Translations under genes and position numbers: made by a program
The notes under the pieces: generated by a model
What the model was told of the DNA's origin: nothing
The model's input: only the letters and a program-made list of their open reading frames with translations
Databases searched by the model: none
Shown: piece by piece, positions 1 to 10,831 of the stretch
Position numbering within the stretch: the first letter of the stretch is position 1
How the letters are laid out: every line of letters begins with the position of its first letter
NCBI GenBank assembly: GCA_029379385.1
Contig: CM055605.1
Location: 7,165,001 to 7,229,000 of the forward strand
From: Quillaja saponaria
Taxonomy: Eukaryota; Streptophyta; Magnoliopsida; Fabales; Quillajaceae
Reading direction: 5' to 3'
Length of the DNA stretch: 64,000 bases

Positions 1-1040
1 ACCTCAAAATCAAAATATGGTAAATATTGTTATTTTTACTATTTATAATTATATTAAAAAAAATTCAATGATTCTTTCTTAAAATATTTGTCTTATTCAT
101 TTGAAAAATTTTATATGAGTATAATTCATATATAAAAAGTTATATTTTTTCATAAATTCTCAATGGCAGGGGAATGATTTGGTCAGCTTAAGAAATTAAG
201 GTCTGTGACTATGAAAAAAAGATAAAATATATATTGTATCCATTAACTAGTACTTGTACTACTAATGAAATTTTTTCAATCCGCCCCTATCATATCCATC
301 ACAACATAATAGAAAGAAAATAAATTACAATCAAAGTAGTGGAGGAGAGAAATCCAATTGATGAGAGTAAAACTGAAAATTATTTGTCTTCTAAATGATC
401 AAGTGGTGGTAGCAGTCGCTCTCTAAAAATAAAGCTGAAGAAGAAAGAGAGGAGTCACACATTAGAAAAAGAAAAAATAATATAATAAAAAATAAAAAAT
501 CCTAGAGACCTATGTTGAGAGTAACTAAATATTGGTGAATATTTCACAATCTTTGGATACAATATATATATATATTTAATTCTTTTTACTTTTGAGTAAT
601 GAAGAATATCATTGGCTAGCTTGATGATATTAGTTGCATTCAACCAGCTATAATTAATGGTGATATCTGTCAATTAACAAATTTTTTGTTCAAATTCTGA
701 AGGCATAATTAGTCAACATTTTTTAGAAAAATATCTTAGTTGTATGGCTGGCAAGTGGTTTACGTGAGAAGTGAGAAACCAAGAATGTATGTGGAGTAAG
801 AAATATGATACATGCAATCTCAGAATGAGTTAAAAAACAAAGTCTTACAGTTGGGACAGGCCTTGCCTACTTTGAGCATCTAAATTCTAATCTAACCTTA
901 ACCTTAACTCAAGAGTCTATTCACCACAATAAATAAATAAATCTCGCATATATTAAATTTATTTGAACTCTCTTATGTAAAGAATTATAATTTTTCTCTA
1001 TGTACAAAACATTACCCTTAATTAAATAACTTTAACCAAA

Positions 1041-1081
<41 letters not shown>

Positions 1082-3250
1082 GGGAACTAAGATAAAATAG
1101 ATTAATGTTGGACGGTAGGATTAAGGTTATAATTTTTTACTAGCTAGATTATATGATGGTTGGAGATTTTCAGCATAAGTTTGTTCATTATATTATATTA
1201 TATATATATATATAGATATATAGCATGACTACTATTTAGGTTTCATAAAGACATAAACAAAATGGCTGGCTATTTTTTTAATACTTCAAACTTTTTTTTT
1301 TTTAAATTTGAAAATACAATTAATATAGTTTTCTTACATCTAAAAAGTCCTAAGATTAAGTTCAATTTTTTTTTTTTAAATTCACACTTTGTTGAAAATC
1401 TCAACCGTTAAAATAATTTAATTTTAATTTTAATTATTTTATTTAATTAATAAATCAAATATTGTATTATAAATCTTATTTCTATTCCAAATTATAATCC
1501 TAAGTCTAAACCTAAATCTAAGTCTAAACCTAAATCTAAGCCTAACCCTAAGTCTAAACCTAAATCTAAGCCTAACCCTAAGTCTAATCTTAAGTCTAAG
1601 CTTAACCTTAAGCCTATACCTAAGCTTAGTCTTAATTCTAATCCTAATCCTAAGTCTAAGTCTAAACCTAACCCTATTTCTAACCATAATTTTAATTATA
1701 ATTTTAATCCTAATTCTAATTTAATCCTAATTTTCTTAAAATTTGTTTTAAAAGAGTTGTTGTTAACAAAGGTTAAGATAATTTTACAAAGAAAAATTCT
1801 TAAGGAATTCTAGTGGATCCAAAAGTTGATATTGTACTTTCATTTTTTAATGATAAAGTCATAAAATCATTATTTATTTATTTTATTAAAATGGTATTAT
1901 ATTGAAAGTTTTTTATTGTATTGTTTCTGAATAGTATAAATTTACACCTACGCTAATTATATGTAATGTAATTTATGTTACTAAAAAAGAATTGCTATCT
2001 TGAAAATTATTAAAATACATCAAAAACAAATTTTCTTAAAAAATAACTTAGATCTAAGTTTTTTTACTTTATATTAAATCTTTGAAGAACAAGATTATAC
2101 ATAATGAATTCTTAGTTTTAAATATACTCTATTTAAGTATGATATTAGGACTTAGAAAAGTATTAGCCTTGAAGGGTATATTTGAAAAGTTAGAAAGGTT
2201 GTCATTCTTAATTTTTTCTTTGTATAAGACTGAGGATCTATCAAACTCTATCATTGCGTCGAATTGAACGCTACTAGAATCATTAACCTAATACATTATC
2301 AAGGCAATTAAGAATGTTAAATTAAGTAAGTCTTTGAGTTTTTGTCAATCGTCAAGCTTAAAATTTTAAATTGAATGCTTTGATTAATATGATATTAGCG
2401 TGAGATGAGTCAGTAATAAGTGATCTAACATACGATCAATTAATTGTTTTTTGTTTGCTTGAGAAATATGTAACATGCTACATGTATTTCTATTTAAATT
2501 AATAAATGAAATCACTCGAGTTAGGGTTGGTTAGGTGCACGTACAATTTTTTCGTGTATAGACGACATTAATCTAATAAAAACAAGTAAGTCTCATTTAA
2601 TTAAGTTCACTTCCTTCTCTATTAGGTAGGTTTCGAATTCTATGTGCACAATTGATTATCTTATATTATAGTACGAAATCAAATTTATCACATAAATTTA
2701 ATGTAAATGTCAATCGATGTAGTACTTGAAAAACAAAAATGAAAAGAAAAATATCTTCAAATTAAAGGAGGAAAATCTAGAAACAAAAAAGGAAAATGCA
2801 CCCTTGATTCCACAGGATTATGTTCTTTCAGTCATCTTGGATTGGGAAAAAATCTGAGTTTCTTTTACCTAAACTTGCAAATACCATATCTTGGTTAGAT
2901 TGGATGTAGGATAAGGCATAAATGGAAATCAATTTTAGGGTCAATCTTAACAAAGATGAGAAGAATGATGACATCAATTTTGCCTCGATGAACGGTTCTG
3001 ATGTGAAGTGTAATTTATTGAATTTATTAGAGTAAATTCAAATATAAATTGGATAAGCACAGGACAGTTTTTAGGAAAAAAGAAGTAATGGGGAGTGTAT
3101 GATAAATAGGTAAAAGACAAACAAAATAATTAAATTTATTGATTTTCATTAATTTATTTGGATCCTCTTGTATTTATTACACCATATTTGTGCCATGTCA
3201 TGCCTCTTGTGGGTTCTTAGGGTAGCCTTTCCTGTGTCTTACAATTCACA
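1..3250. other. AT-rich intergenic region
   Basis: I see no convincing gene here. The stretch is AT-rich, with many A/T runs and TA microsatellites (about 1049-1080 and 1197-1215). The only structured element is the hexamer array at 1495-1735. The last few hundred bases should contain the MYB promoter. Short open frames have no recognisable domain and match the chance expectation in AT-rich DNA. Confidence 0.6.
1495..1735. repeat. Degenerate telomere-like hexamer array (CYTAAR)n
   Basis: About 240 bp made of CCTAAG, TCTAAA, CCTAAA and CCCTAA-like words, period 6, decaying toward the 3' end into TTTTAAT-type words. It contains a tandem 30-bp higher-order unit: 1531-1557 is repeated exactly at 1561-1587. 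The plant telomere unit is a heptamer (CCCTAAA), so the period does not match a canonical telomere. It is better called telomere-like or a minisatellite. The minus strand stays open because a 6-bp period gives alternating Arg/Leu dipeptides. I treat that as a by-product of the repeat. Confidence 0.8.
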
Positions 3251-3252
3251 GC

Positions 3253-3260
3253 TATAAATA
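3253..3260 (+). promoter_or_regulatory. TATA box of the MYB gene
   Basis: TATAAATA lies about 98 bp before the MYB start codon and is followed by a GA-rich stretch (about 3298-3345) typical of a plant 5' UTR. Spacing suggests transcription starts near 3280-3290. This rests on sequence alone. Confidence 0.6.
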
Positions 3261-3350
3261 AAAGTGAGAGTAGCAAAAAATGTTTGTCTTTGAGATCAGA
3301 GAGAGAAAGAGATAGACATCTAGAGAGAGAGGGAGAGAGAGAGAACGAAT

Positions 3351-5714
3351 ATGGGGAAAGGAAAAGCACCTTGCTGTGATAAGAGCAAAGTGAAGAAAGG
3401 TCCTTGGAGCCCTGCTGAAGACAAGAGACTTATGAATTTCATTCAGAAACATGGCCATGAAAACTGGAGGGCTCTCCCCACACTAGCAGGTATACACACA
3501 CACACATATATATATGTATTAGAATTCCCTTCTCTATCTCTCTTTGGTGACCCATTGGTGCATAGATTTTCCTGAAAAGATTTCTAACATAATTTTCATA
3601 TTTATTCATGGACAAATAAGTTTTGCAGATATCATTAATGCTATTGATTTGGTACGCCATGTTCCTGCATTTGTCAATTGATTCTCTCATTCTTCTATAG
3701 ATCTTTTCAAAATCCTAGAGTCTTTTCATGGCGAATGCTAAAATCAAATAGATTTTGGCTTGAATTAAAAAAATATATAAAATTATTTTATGGGATAGGA
3801 TTATAGGGTTACATATGAAACAAGTTAATTCTAATAAATTTTTTTATAAATGTAGGATGATCACATTTCTTCATCATATTGAGAAACAAAATTGTTTAAT
3901 CGTGTTAATAGAGATGAGAACACAAAATGAAGTATAGTTTGGCTTTTGGAATTTGCATTGTCAAGGGATGTGGTTGTCACTGTGTTGGTAGAGTGTTGAC
4001 CATGATATTTATTCATTCTAGCAAGGAAAGGAAAATTTGAAACGTTTGAACCATTTTGTGGGACTTGTGGGTCTTACATATCTACCTAAAACAATGTGCT
4101 TCAAAATTTGACTAAGGGAGAATAATATCATTATCATTTGTCAAGTTGATTTTGCTAGTCTACCTACCATTAAGGTGAACAGGCCAGCACTAGTGCCATG
4201 TTTGAAAATTATTTATGACTAATGAGTTTACAATTTCATACATTAATTTCATTTTTACTATTTCAATTCCACTTAATTTTAATTAGGTGTTTCATGTACT
4301 TTTTCATTGGTTTCCAAATTTAATGAAACTAGCTACCAAACTATCCTAATTGGCACATCTACCAAGTTTATCTTTTTTATTGCTGAAGATACAAGTGACA
4401 AACATCTAATTAAGTCTAGGGTTTCAAGCTCTTGTTCATCTCAATTTATTTTGGAAAGCTAAAGAGAGTAGTTCATGTTTTAGCACGTAGTGCTTAATTT
4501 GTGTGTTCTTTTCAATTGACTTGAAAATACTCGTTGTCTCATCCTTTTCTTTAATTAAATTATCTCTAAGTTTTTAGTTTTTGCCTAATAACATTTTGAT
4601 ATACTATAAAGTATATATAAACAAAAAATGGGCATTTTTTCTTTTTACTACTCTCTGTTTTATGCAGGGCTTTTAAGGTGTGGGAAAAGTTGTAGGCTGA
4701 GATGGATGAATTACCTGAGGCCTGATGTTAAGAGAGGGAATTTAACAAAAGAGGAGGAGGAAACCATTATCAGGCTACATGCTGCCTTGGGAAACAAGTG
4801 AGATTTTGATTCTTTTCTCTTTACTTACTTGAACATACTCTTTGATTATGAAGTATACTAAAGAAATCAATGGCAGGTGGTCACAAATTGCATCCCATTT
4901 GCCTGGAAGGACAGACAATGAGATTAAGAATGTCTGGCATACACATTTGAGAAAGATCTTGGAATGCAGAAGCTCAGAATCTGGTGGAAATGAGTCCTTT
5001 GGATCCTCCACAACCTCCCTCTCTTCAACTTCATCTGAACAAGCAAGCCAAGTGACAATCCAAGAGGCAACTGATCACTTTGCAGATATACAAGCAGCAA
5101 ATGAACCTGGACAAGGACACGAGAACCCGAAAGAGTTTGCAAGCTCTTTTTCTTCTTATAACTCAAATATTGTCTCAAATTTCAGCCAAGATGATGTTTA
5201 CAAGCCAGATGAACCAATGGAATTGGCTTTTAACTACATGGGTCCTTATGATGCAGTCAATGGAATTCAAGAGGTGGACAAGCCAGACATGTCAAACAAT
5301 ATGATGGATCTCTCATTGGACTCAGATTTTAATATTTGGGACTATTTTGGTAACTCTGATCAATCCTTCCAGCTCAATGATGTCCAGTTTAATGCCTTCC
5401 AAAACTCAAACTCTGCAATAGAAAATGGTCAAAAAGATGCATACATGGAAGGTTTGCGTTACCTCGAAATTGAACTCGGATTAAGGGAGCTGGCTTCAAA
5501 GGAGGAAGAACAGGTTGTGGTGGCTTCAAAGGAGGACAAACAGGATGTGGAGGCTTCAAATGAGGACAAACAGCTTGAAACTCCAACCATGAGTGCAGCT
5601 GAACCATTAGAGCCTCAGAAAGCTAACCGTGACACAATGACAAAGCCAGATTCTGATCCTGACATGAGCTATTTTGAAATGTGGCCTTCTTGGCTTAACA
5701 ATCCTGCTCTCTAA
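3351..5714 (+). CDS. MYB58/63: R2R3-MYB transcription factor, MYB58/63 (subgroup 3) type
   Basis: Nuclear DNA-binding activator. Three exons: 3351-3489, 4668-4797 and 4877-5714, all with GT-AG introns, giving 368 aa. Introns fall at the usual R2R3-MYB positions (after WRALPTLAG and inside GNKW). R2 spans about residues 14-62 and R3 about 67-113, with the regular Trp residues and [11 protein letters not shown]. The start [20 protein letters not shown] and the R3 end [13 protein letters not shown] resemble Arabidopsis MYB58, MYB63 and MYB72. MYB58 and MYB63 are known activators of lignin genes through AC elements. Order with the PPR and PAB genes supports MYB58/63 orthology. The C-terminal half is acidic and ends in a Trp-rich segment ([10 protein letters not shown]), probably the activation region. 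It carries a threefold 10-residue repeat near residues 295-324. Lignin control of this copy is inferred. Confidence 0.93.
4162..4168 (+). promoter_or_regulatory. AC-I type element in MYB intron 1
   Basis: ACCTACC matches the AC-I element bound by lignin-type R2R3-MYBs in phenylpropanoid promoters. It sits inside intron 1 of the MYB gene. A 7-mer can occur by chance in 1.2 kb, so a regulatory role is only a possibility. Confidence 0.2.
5493..5582 (+). repeat. Three tandem 30-bp units inside the MYB coding sequence
   Basis: Units start at 5493, 5523 and 5553, each beginning GCTTCAAA. They encode [20 protein letters not shown] and [10 protein letters not shown]. The length is a multiple of three, so the frame is kept. 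The repeat adds an acidic/Lys/Gln segment to the presumed activation region. Confidence 0.9.
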
Positions 5715-5781
5715 ATCAACCAGATGCAAGTGATTATTAGCCCTTAGGGAGAGCATATGAATGTGAAAGATCATTTGCTTT

Positions 5782-6925
5782 GCCATTTTATTTAGTAGGT
5801 GCTCTGACAATGATACAATCAAAGTTAATGAGGCCTTTTCGATATTAGAAAATGGGTTTCATGTACTTTTGATCAATTGAAACTCAGTTTTAGATTAAAC
5901 CAATAATGCAATGGTTGTTTAGCATTCAAGCTCTCTATGACTATGAACAAGCCAGTTGCTGATTTTGATTTGACACTTATGTGGAAATTCTAGTCAATGA
6001 AAACATGCAAATTCTGGTAATGATTGGAACCACAACTTAGCAAATTATCAAGCTCGGATATGTCGCTTCAAAAAGAAGCAATGCAGGTTCAATTTCTAGC
6101 AAAGAATGCTGCCGAACAATTAGACCATTAAAATTTTCATTTTCTGAGTTCAGACAAGCTAGATTTTAATTAATCACACACGGGCTAAACCAAATGCAAG
6201 TCATTTCTCTGTAATGATTATTTGACATGATATAAAAGTTTTTGTCATGAGTTTGATTATTACTGTACTAAATTTCCTCATAAATTATATATATATATAT
6301 ATAAAAAAACTTGTACAATCTTTGCATGGCAAGTTCAATAAAAATGTAAGAGATCAAAAACCTATTCTCAAGGGTCTCACCTAATGTCTCAAGCTTTTGG
6401 GTTAAAATTGGTTATATGACACATGCTTAGTGATTCCATTTATTATAGATGCTCTGACAATGATTTAATCTAGGCTAATTAGGCTTTTCTGATATTTGAA
6501 AAGTGGACTTCATGTAATTTTCATAATACAATGGTTTAGATTAATTAATATATTGAAGATAAAACAATGCTTGTTTAGTATTCAAGAAATGACTATAAAA
6601 CATTGTACTGTTGTTGGTAAACAAGAACATCAAAAACTTCCAAGCGGGTAGGTTATAAACTCAACTTATACTGCCAATTAGTGTGACATTTTTTCTTTAT
6701 GTGTGTCAACGCATTCAAAGAATGAAGCAAGATAACTTGAAAGTATAACCCCACTTTTCACGAGCTATGAAGATCCTCTAAGAAAAAGCCAATGTGGCTG
6801 ATTCTGATTTGACCTTGTTATGGAAATTTGTAGTCACTGAAAGTATGCAAATAAAAAAGGCATCCCAGAAAACCAATTCATAAAATAATAGTGATTGGAA
6901 CCAAATCTTACCAAACTAGCTAGAG
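5782..6925. repeat. Diverged direct duplication of the MYB 3' flank
   Basis: Sequence 5782-6050, starting 68 bp after the MYB stop, reappears at 6436-6925. Shared landmarks are GCTCTGACAATGAT (5801 and 6451), a GATATT-GAAAA-TTCATGTA segment, GTTTAGTATTCAAG-like words, a GCTGATTTTGATTTGAC-like word and GTGATTGGAACCA. The second copy holds about 220 extra bases in its middle (about 6600-6790). No MYB coding sequence is visible between the copies, so only the flank was duplicated, or a duplicated gene was lost. Confidence 0.75.
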
Positions 6926-6929
6926 CTAG

Positions 6930-7970
6930 TATTTTTGGTCATGTGTTGCTGCTTTCTTTTTTGACCTGTTGTCAGTTAGTCTGTAGGATGAAGTATCTAA
7001 AGGTTGTAAGTCCCAGTTACGAAAAAAAGAGAGAAAGAAATCCAAATCATTAAGGTACGTGAGTAGGAACAATTGCCATCAATTAAATAGTGAGCACTGA
7101 ACGTGTACAATGTGCTTTGTTATGTCATTTGAGATTTCTCACCGACTTTGACTTTTTATATTCACTTTATAATGACTTTAAAAAAGTTTGCAGTTTTTAA
7201 ATCAAGGTTTTTATTGAGATAAATAAAGTATAATTTCTTTTAATGAGTATGATCATATTTATAATATGATTTAACACATAAATTATTACTTTTAAAAAAT
7301 TTTAATTTTTAAAAACTATATTTATTATACCTTAACAAATGTTCTTAAAGCACATATTAAAAAAATCTATAAAATAATAGAAGATCTATGATACAATTTC
7401 TCTAAAGAAGAATTAGCCCTGTATTTAAATTATTGATTAAGTTAAATAATGATTTAAAATAACAAAAAATTAATTCTTTTTATAATTCAAAATCAGATTG
7501 CCTAATGATATTGAAAAAAAGAAAAAGAATGTTACTACTATCATAATAAAATAAGTTAAGAAAAGAAGATTATACATAATCTAAAAGGAAATGAGGTTTT
7601 TTTGTTATTGATGATGAATTAAAAGAAAGTTATTTTAGCAATCCATTCCCAATAACTTCATTTCAACAAAATAAAGACAATTAGACAATGATTCAAAAGC
7701 TATTAGGTTACAAATCAACTTATCTCTTTTGTGAAAAAAGAAAGTAATAACTTAGATTAACAATTTAAGCACTTCATCGTTTGAAAAAAACAAAAGGATT
7801 CTTGTGTAATTGGAATTTTTATAAAAAGAAGAATCAATTTGAATACAAAAGACAAATAATAATAATAATAATTTCACTTCAAATATCTCAATGCCCAATG
7901 ATATATAATTCAATAATGGGTTCATGGGCTTATTGGGCCGGGTTGGATTTTGGATTTTTGACTACACAAC
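6930..7970. other. AT-rich intergenic region
   Basis: No gene seen. The sequence has runs of A/T, a CAAATAATAATAATAATAAT microsatellite near 7853, and no domain-bearing open frame. It ends at the SKP1-like relic. Confidence 0.6.
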
Positions 7971-7974
7971 CCGA

Positions 7975-8282
7975 CCTATTTTAGCGAAGATCATCGACTA
8001 CTTGGACCACCATGCAGGCAAGATGAAGGTGGAGATTTGGAAAAGTGGGACTCAGATTTTGTGAATGTGGACAAGGCGTTGCTTTACCATATGGTCATGG
8101 CGGGCGTGAAGAGTTTGCAGGAGTTGATTTTGCAGGAGTTGATTTTGCAGAAAGTTGCGGACAAGATAAAGGGAAATAAACCAGAGGAGATGAGGAAGAT
8201 ACTGAATATAGAGAATCATTTTCATCCTAATGAGGTAAAGAGAATCCATGGGCTTTTGACTGATGGGGTTTATGGGATTTAG
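7975..8282 (+). pseudogene. SKP1-like (ASK) relic, 5'-truncated and frameshifted
   Basis: SKP1 proteins link F-box proteins to CUL1 in SCF ubiquitin ligases. The relic begins with ILAKIIDYLDHH (from about 7978), which matches the middle of plant SKP1. It then shifts frame near 8030-8037 and continues as EKWDSDFVNVDKALLYHMVM, followed by KVADKIKGNKPEEMRKILNI and a short C-terminus ending at 8282. The N-terminal BTB half and an ATG in frame are missing. Family members usually read EDLKNWD where the break occurs. A 15-bp tandem duplication (8115-8144) adds an extra LQELI copy. It could be a retro- or fragment copy of an ASK gene. Function as an SCF adaptor is not expected. Confidence 0.85.
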
Positions 8283-8611
8283 GGTTTAATTAGGGTTTGG
8301 GTTGCTCATAGGGGTATTTGTGTCTTTTTATGGACAAATATTTAGTTGAGTTTTTTGAGGCTAGATAGATAAAGATTGCAATTGTAGAAATAAAACTCAT
8401 AAATATAATGGATTTTTGAGTATTTACTGCATTTCGCCTATTTATATGTTAATTATAAATGAAAATAGCTTTTAAAATATTTATGAAGAAATTGACAATG
8501 ATTATGATTTATGACGATTTATGAGTTTTATTAATTACCCTCGTAAATATCTTATAATTGATGTGTTAACTATATATGACATCGAAGTTGACATACTATT
8601 TATAATGTCAA

Positions 8612-9970
8612 TTGTTGGTATTACGCTTCTTATGGCAGGATTGAAAATCCTAATCACTGTAATTTATTTTTTATATGATTTCAAACCCTAACTCAATTGA
8701 CTTGATGTTTATAATTATAGTTATTCATTCATAACACTATAATGATTGATTAATGATTTTTAAATTTTATTTATTCTCATTTTTCATGAAACATTTTGAT
8801 ATTTAAAAAAAAAAAAATCAACTCTTAACTTTTTCGAGTTAAAAATCTACTCTAACTTAGTTAAATATTATAATAGATAAAATATTAAAACTATATATTT
8901 TAAACTCTACCACTATATATTATCGGTTTGATTATATTAATTAAGGGATTTTTATTGAATTAAACAAAAATTATAACTACAATTAGTTCAGTTAAAAATA
9001 TTCCTAGAATCAAATTGAAACTATTAAAATACTTAACAAGTAAAAGGTCAAAGTTATTGATAATTTACATCTCAAAAATTATTTGTGAGAAAATTATTAA
9101 ATTTTGATTTATGAGCTATAATATTTAACACGCAAATGCTCATACATTTTGATTATTTATATGTTAATTATATATAAGAATAATTTTGGAAGAAATTGGC
9201 ATAGGTATTGACGATTTACGAGTTAAAATAGTTGTTATTGACATTTCATGATATATATTTGTGGGAAAATTGACAATGATTGTGATGATTAATAAGTTAT
9301 AATATTTAATACATAAATTGTCAGAAACTTTGGTAATTTACGTATTAATATTACGTGAGAATAATTTATAAGAGAATCGACTTAGATTGTGACGATTTAC
9401 AAGTTAAAAATATTCATATAAAATAAGTTGTAGATTTATTGACATTGCTAAATTACATATGAAAATAATTGGTGACCAAATCGGTTAAAATTATGTCAAT
9501 TTGAGTTAGTTACAAATAAGAATAATTAGCTCATAAATTGGTAATGTTCTTGCCAACTTACATATTACTTATATTGAGAATAATTAGATACATTTTTTTT
9601 TTTTGTTTAAAATCCTGGTAGCTTACATATTTATTACTTATGAGTATAGTTTTTGAAAATATAGTCTTACAAGTTAATTGCAAAAAAAAAGATAAAAGAA
9701 AAAAAGAAAAGAAAGAAGTTAGTAAGAAGATTGTTTATAAGAACATGACTGTTTATAATGCTAATTGCATATGAGAATAGCATTATGCTTCTCAAGGCAA
9801 GATGCAAAATATTAATCACTCTAATTTATTTTTTTTATATAATTTTAAACCTTGAGTTCTCACTAACACCCTTCACCGATCATTATTAATTAAATGACTT
9901 GATTTGTTATAATCATAATTATTGATTCATACATCAACAGTAATTAATTAATAATTTTAAATTATACTTT
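8612..9970. repeat. Diverged repeat block with flanking direct repeats
   Basis: A segment at about 8612-8770 (AATGTCAATTGTTGGTATTACGCTTCT and onward) recurs in diverged form at about 9756-9965, sharing words such as ATTACGCTTCT/ATTATGCTTCT, AATCACTGTAATTTATT/AATCACTCTAATTTATT and GACTTGAT. Between and before them are roughly 90-110 bp sub-repeats built from GAGAATAATT, GAAATTGACAATGATTGTGA and ACGATTTACGAGTTAAAA words (8440-9680). No coding capacity is visible. It may be an old tandem array or a decayed transposon. Confidence 0.65.
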
Positions 9971-10830
9971 TACTACTGTAAAACAAGCATTCAAATTCTA
10001 TTCTAAAAAAAAAAAAAAAAACTACATCCTACATGAATCCTCACCAGGTTAATTCTTGCAATTGTCACTCACATGAACACTTATAATCTTGTTGCATTAG
10101 AAACTTATATACCTGTTCTTTTATCAACCCCATAGTTTTTGTCAAGTTCAAGGAAAAACTCCCAACTCATGAATGAGACCAATTTATTGGTTACATATCG
10201 ATATACTATATTTTTAATTATGGATCAATTTGGCTTATATTTTAATTGATAATGGATAACACAATTTGAGAGACTAGAAAAAAATGGAAATTTTTTATGC
10301 TTTATAAACTTGGTTACTCACTCATGGCTACTAGCTAGCTTTATAAATTCATAGTGTCTGACAGCAGGTGCAAATGTACTATAGATGAGTGACTATCAGC
10401 CTAGTTATGGGCCGACCTCCTCTTAAACCAATTCTTGGATTCTAATAAGTAGCTATATATGGTTATCATACTTTTCCCAGAATTGCAAAGCCAGATGATC
10501 ATGAAACCAAACATCTGTGAGAGTTAGACAGAAAAATTATATGCAGAAAACATGACATAAAGTGATGCTAAAACTTCAATTTCCATCTCCTGAATTTTAT
10601 ACAATTTTTACTGACAACTTCTTTACATGACCAAATCTACAGAGAAGCCAAATGGATGATAAATGCTATTGTGCTGTTCACTCACAGAACAAGGCAATCT
10701 GTGATACTCAATTGGTGATCGAACCATAATCATGGCAGTTCTCTAGCCTAAACAAATTTGTGCCCTGCAATCCGGGCTACCATGTTTAGTTACAAGAAAT
10801 GATATGGTTCACTCCTGCAACCAAGGAGCT
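9970..10830. other. Intergenic region 3' of the peroxidase pseudogene
   Basis: AT-rich, with an A16 run near 10005. The last 200 bases probably include the 3' UTR of the minus-strand peroxidase gene. I see no other gene. Confidence 0.5.
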
Positions 10831-10831
10831 T

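Noticed and set aside
1439..1687. 82-codon minus-strand frame with alternating Arg and hydrophobic residues
   Set aside because: It is produced by the 6-bp repeat and lacks any domain. The frame follows the array exactly.
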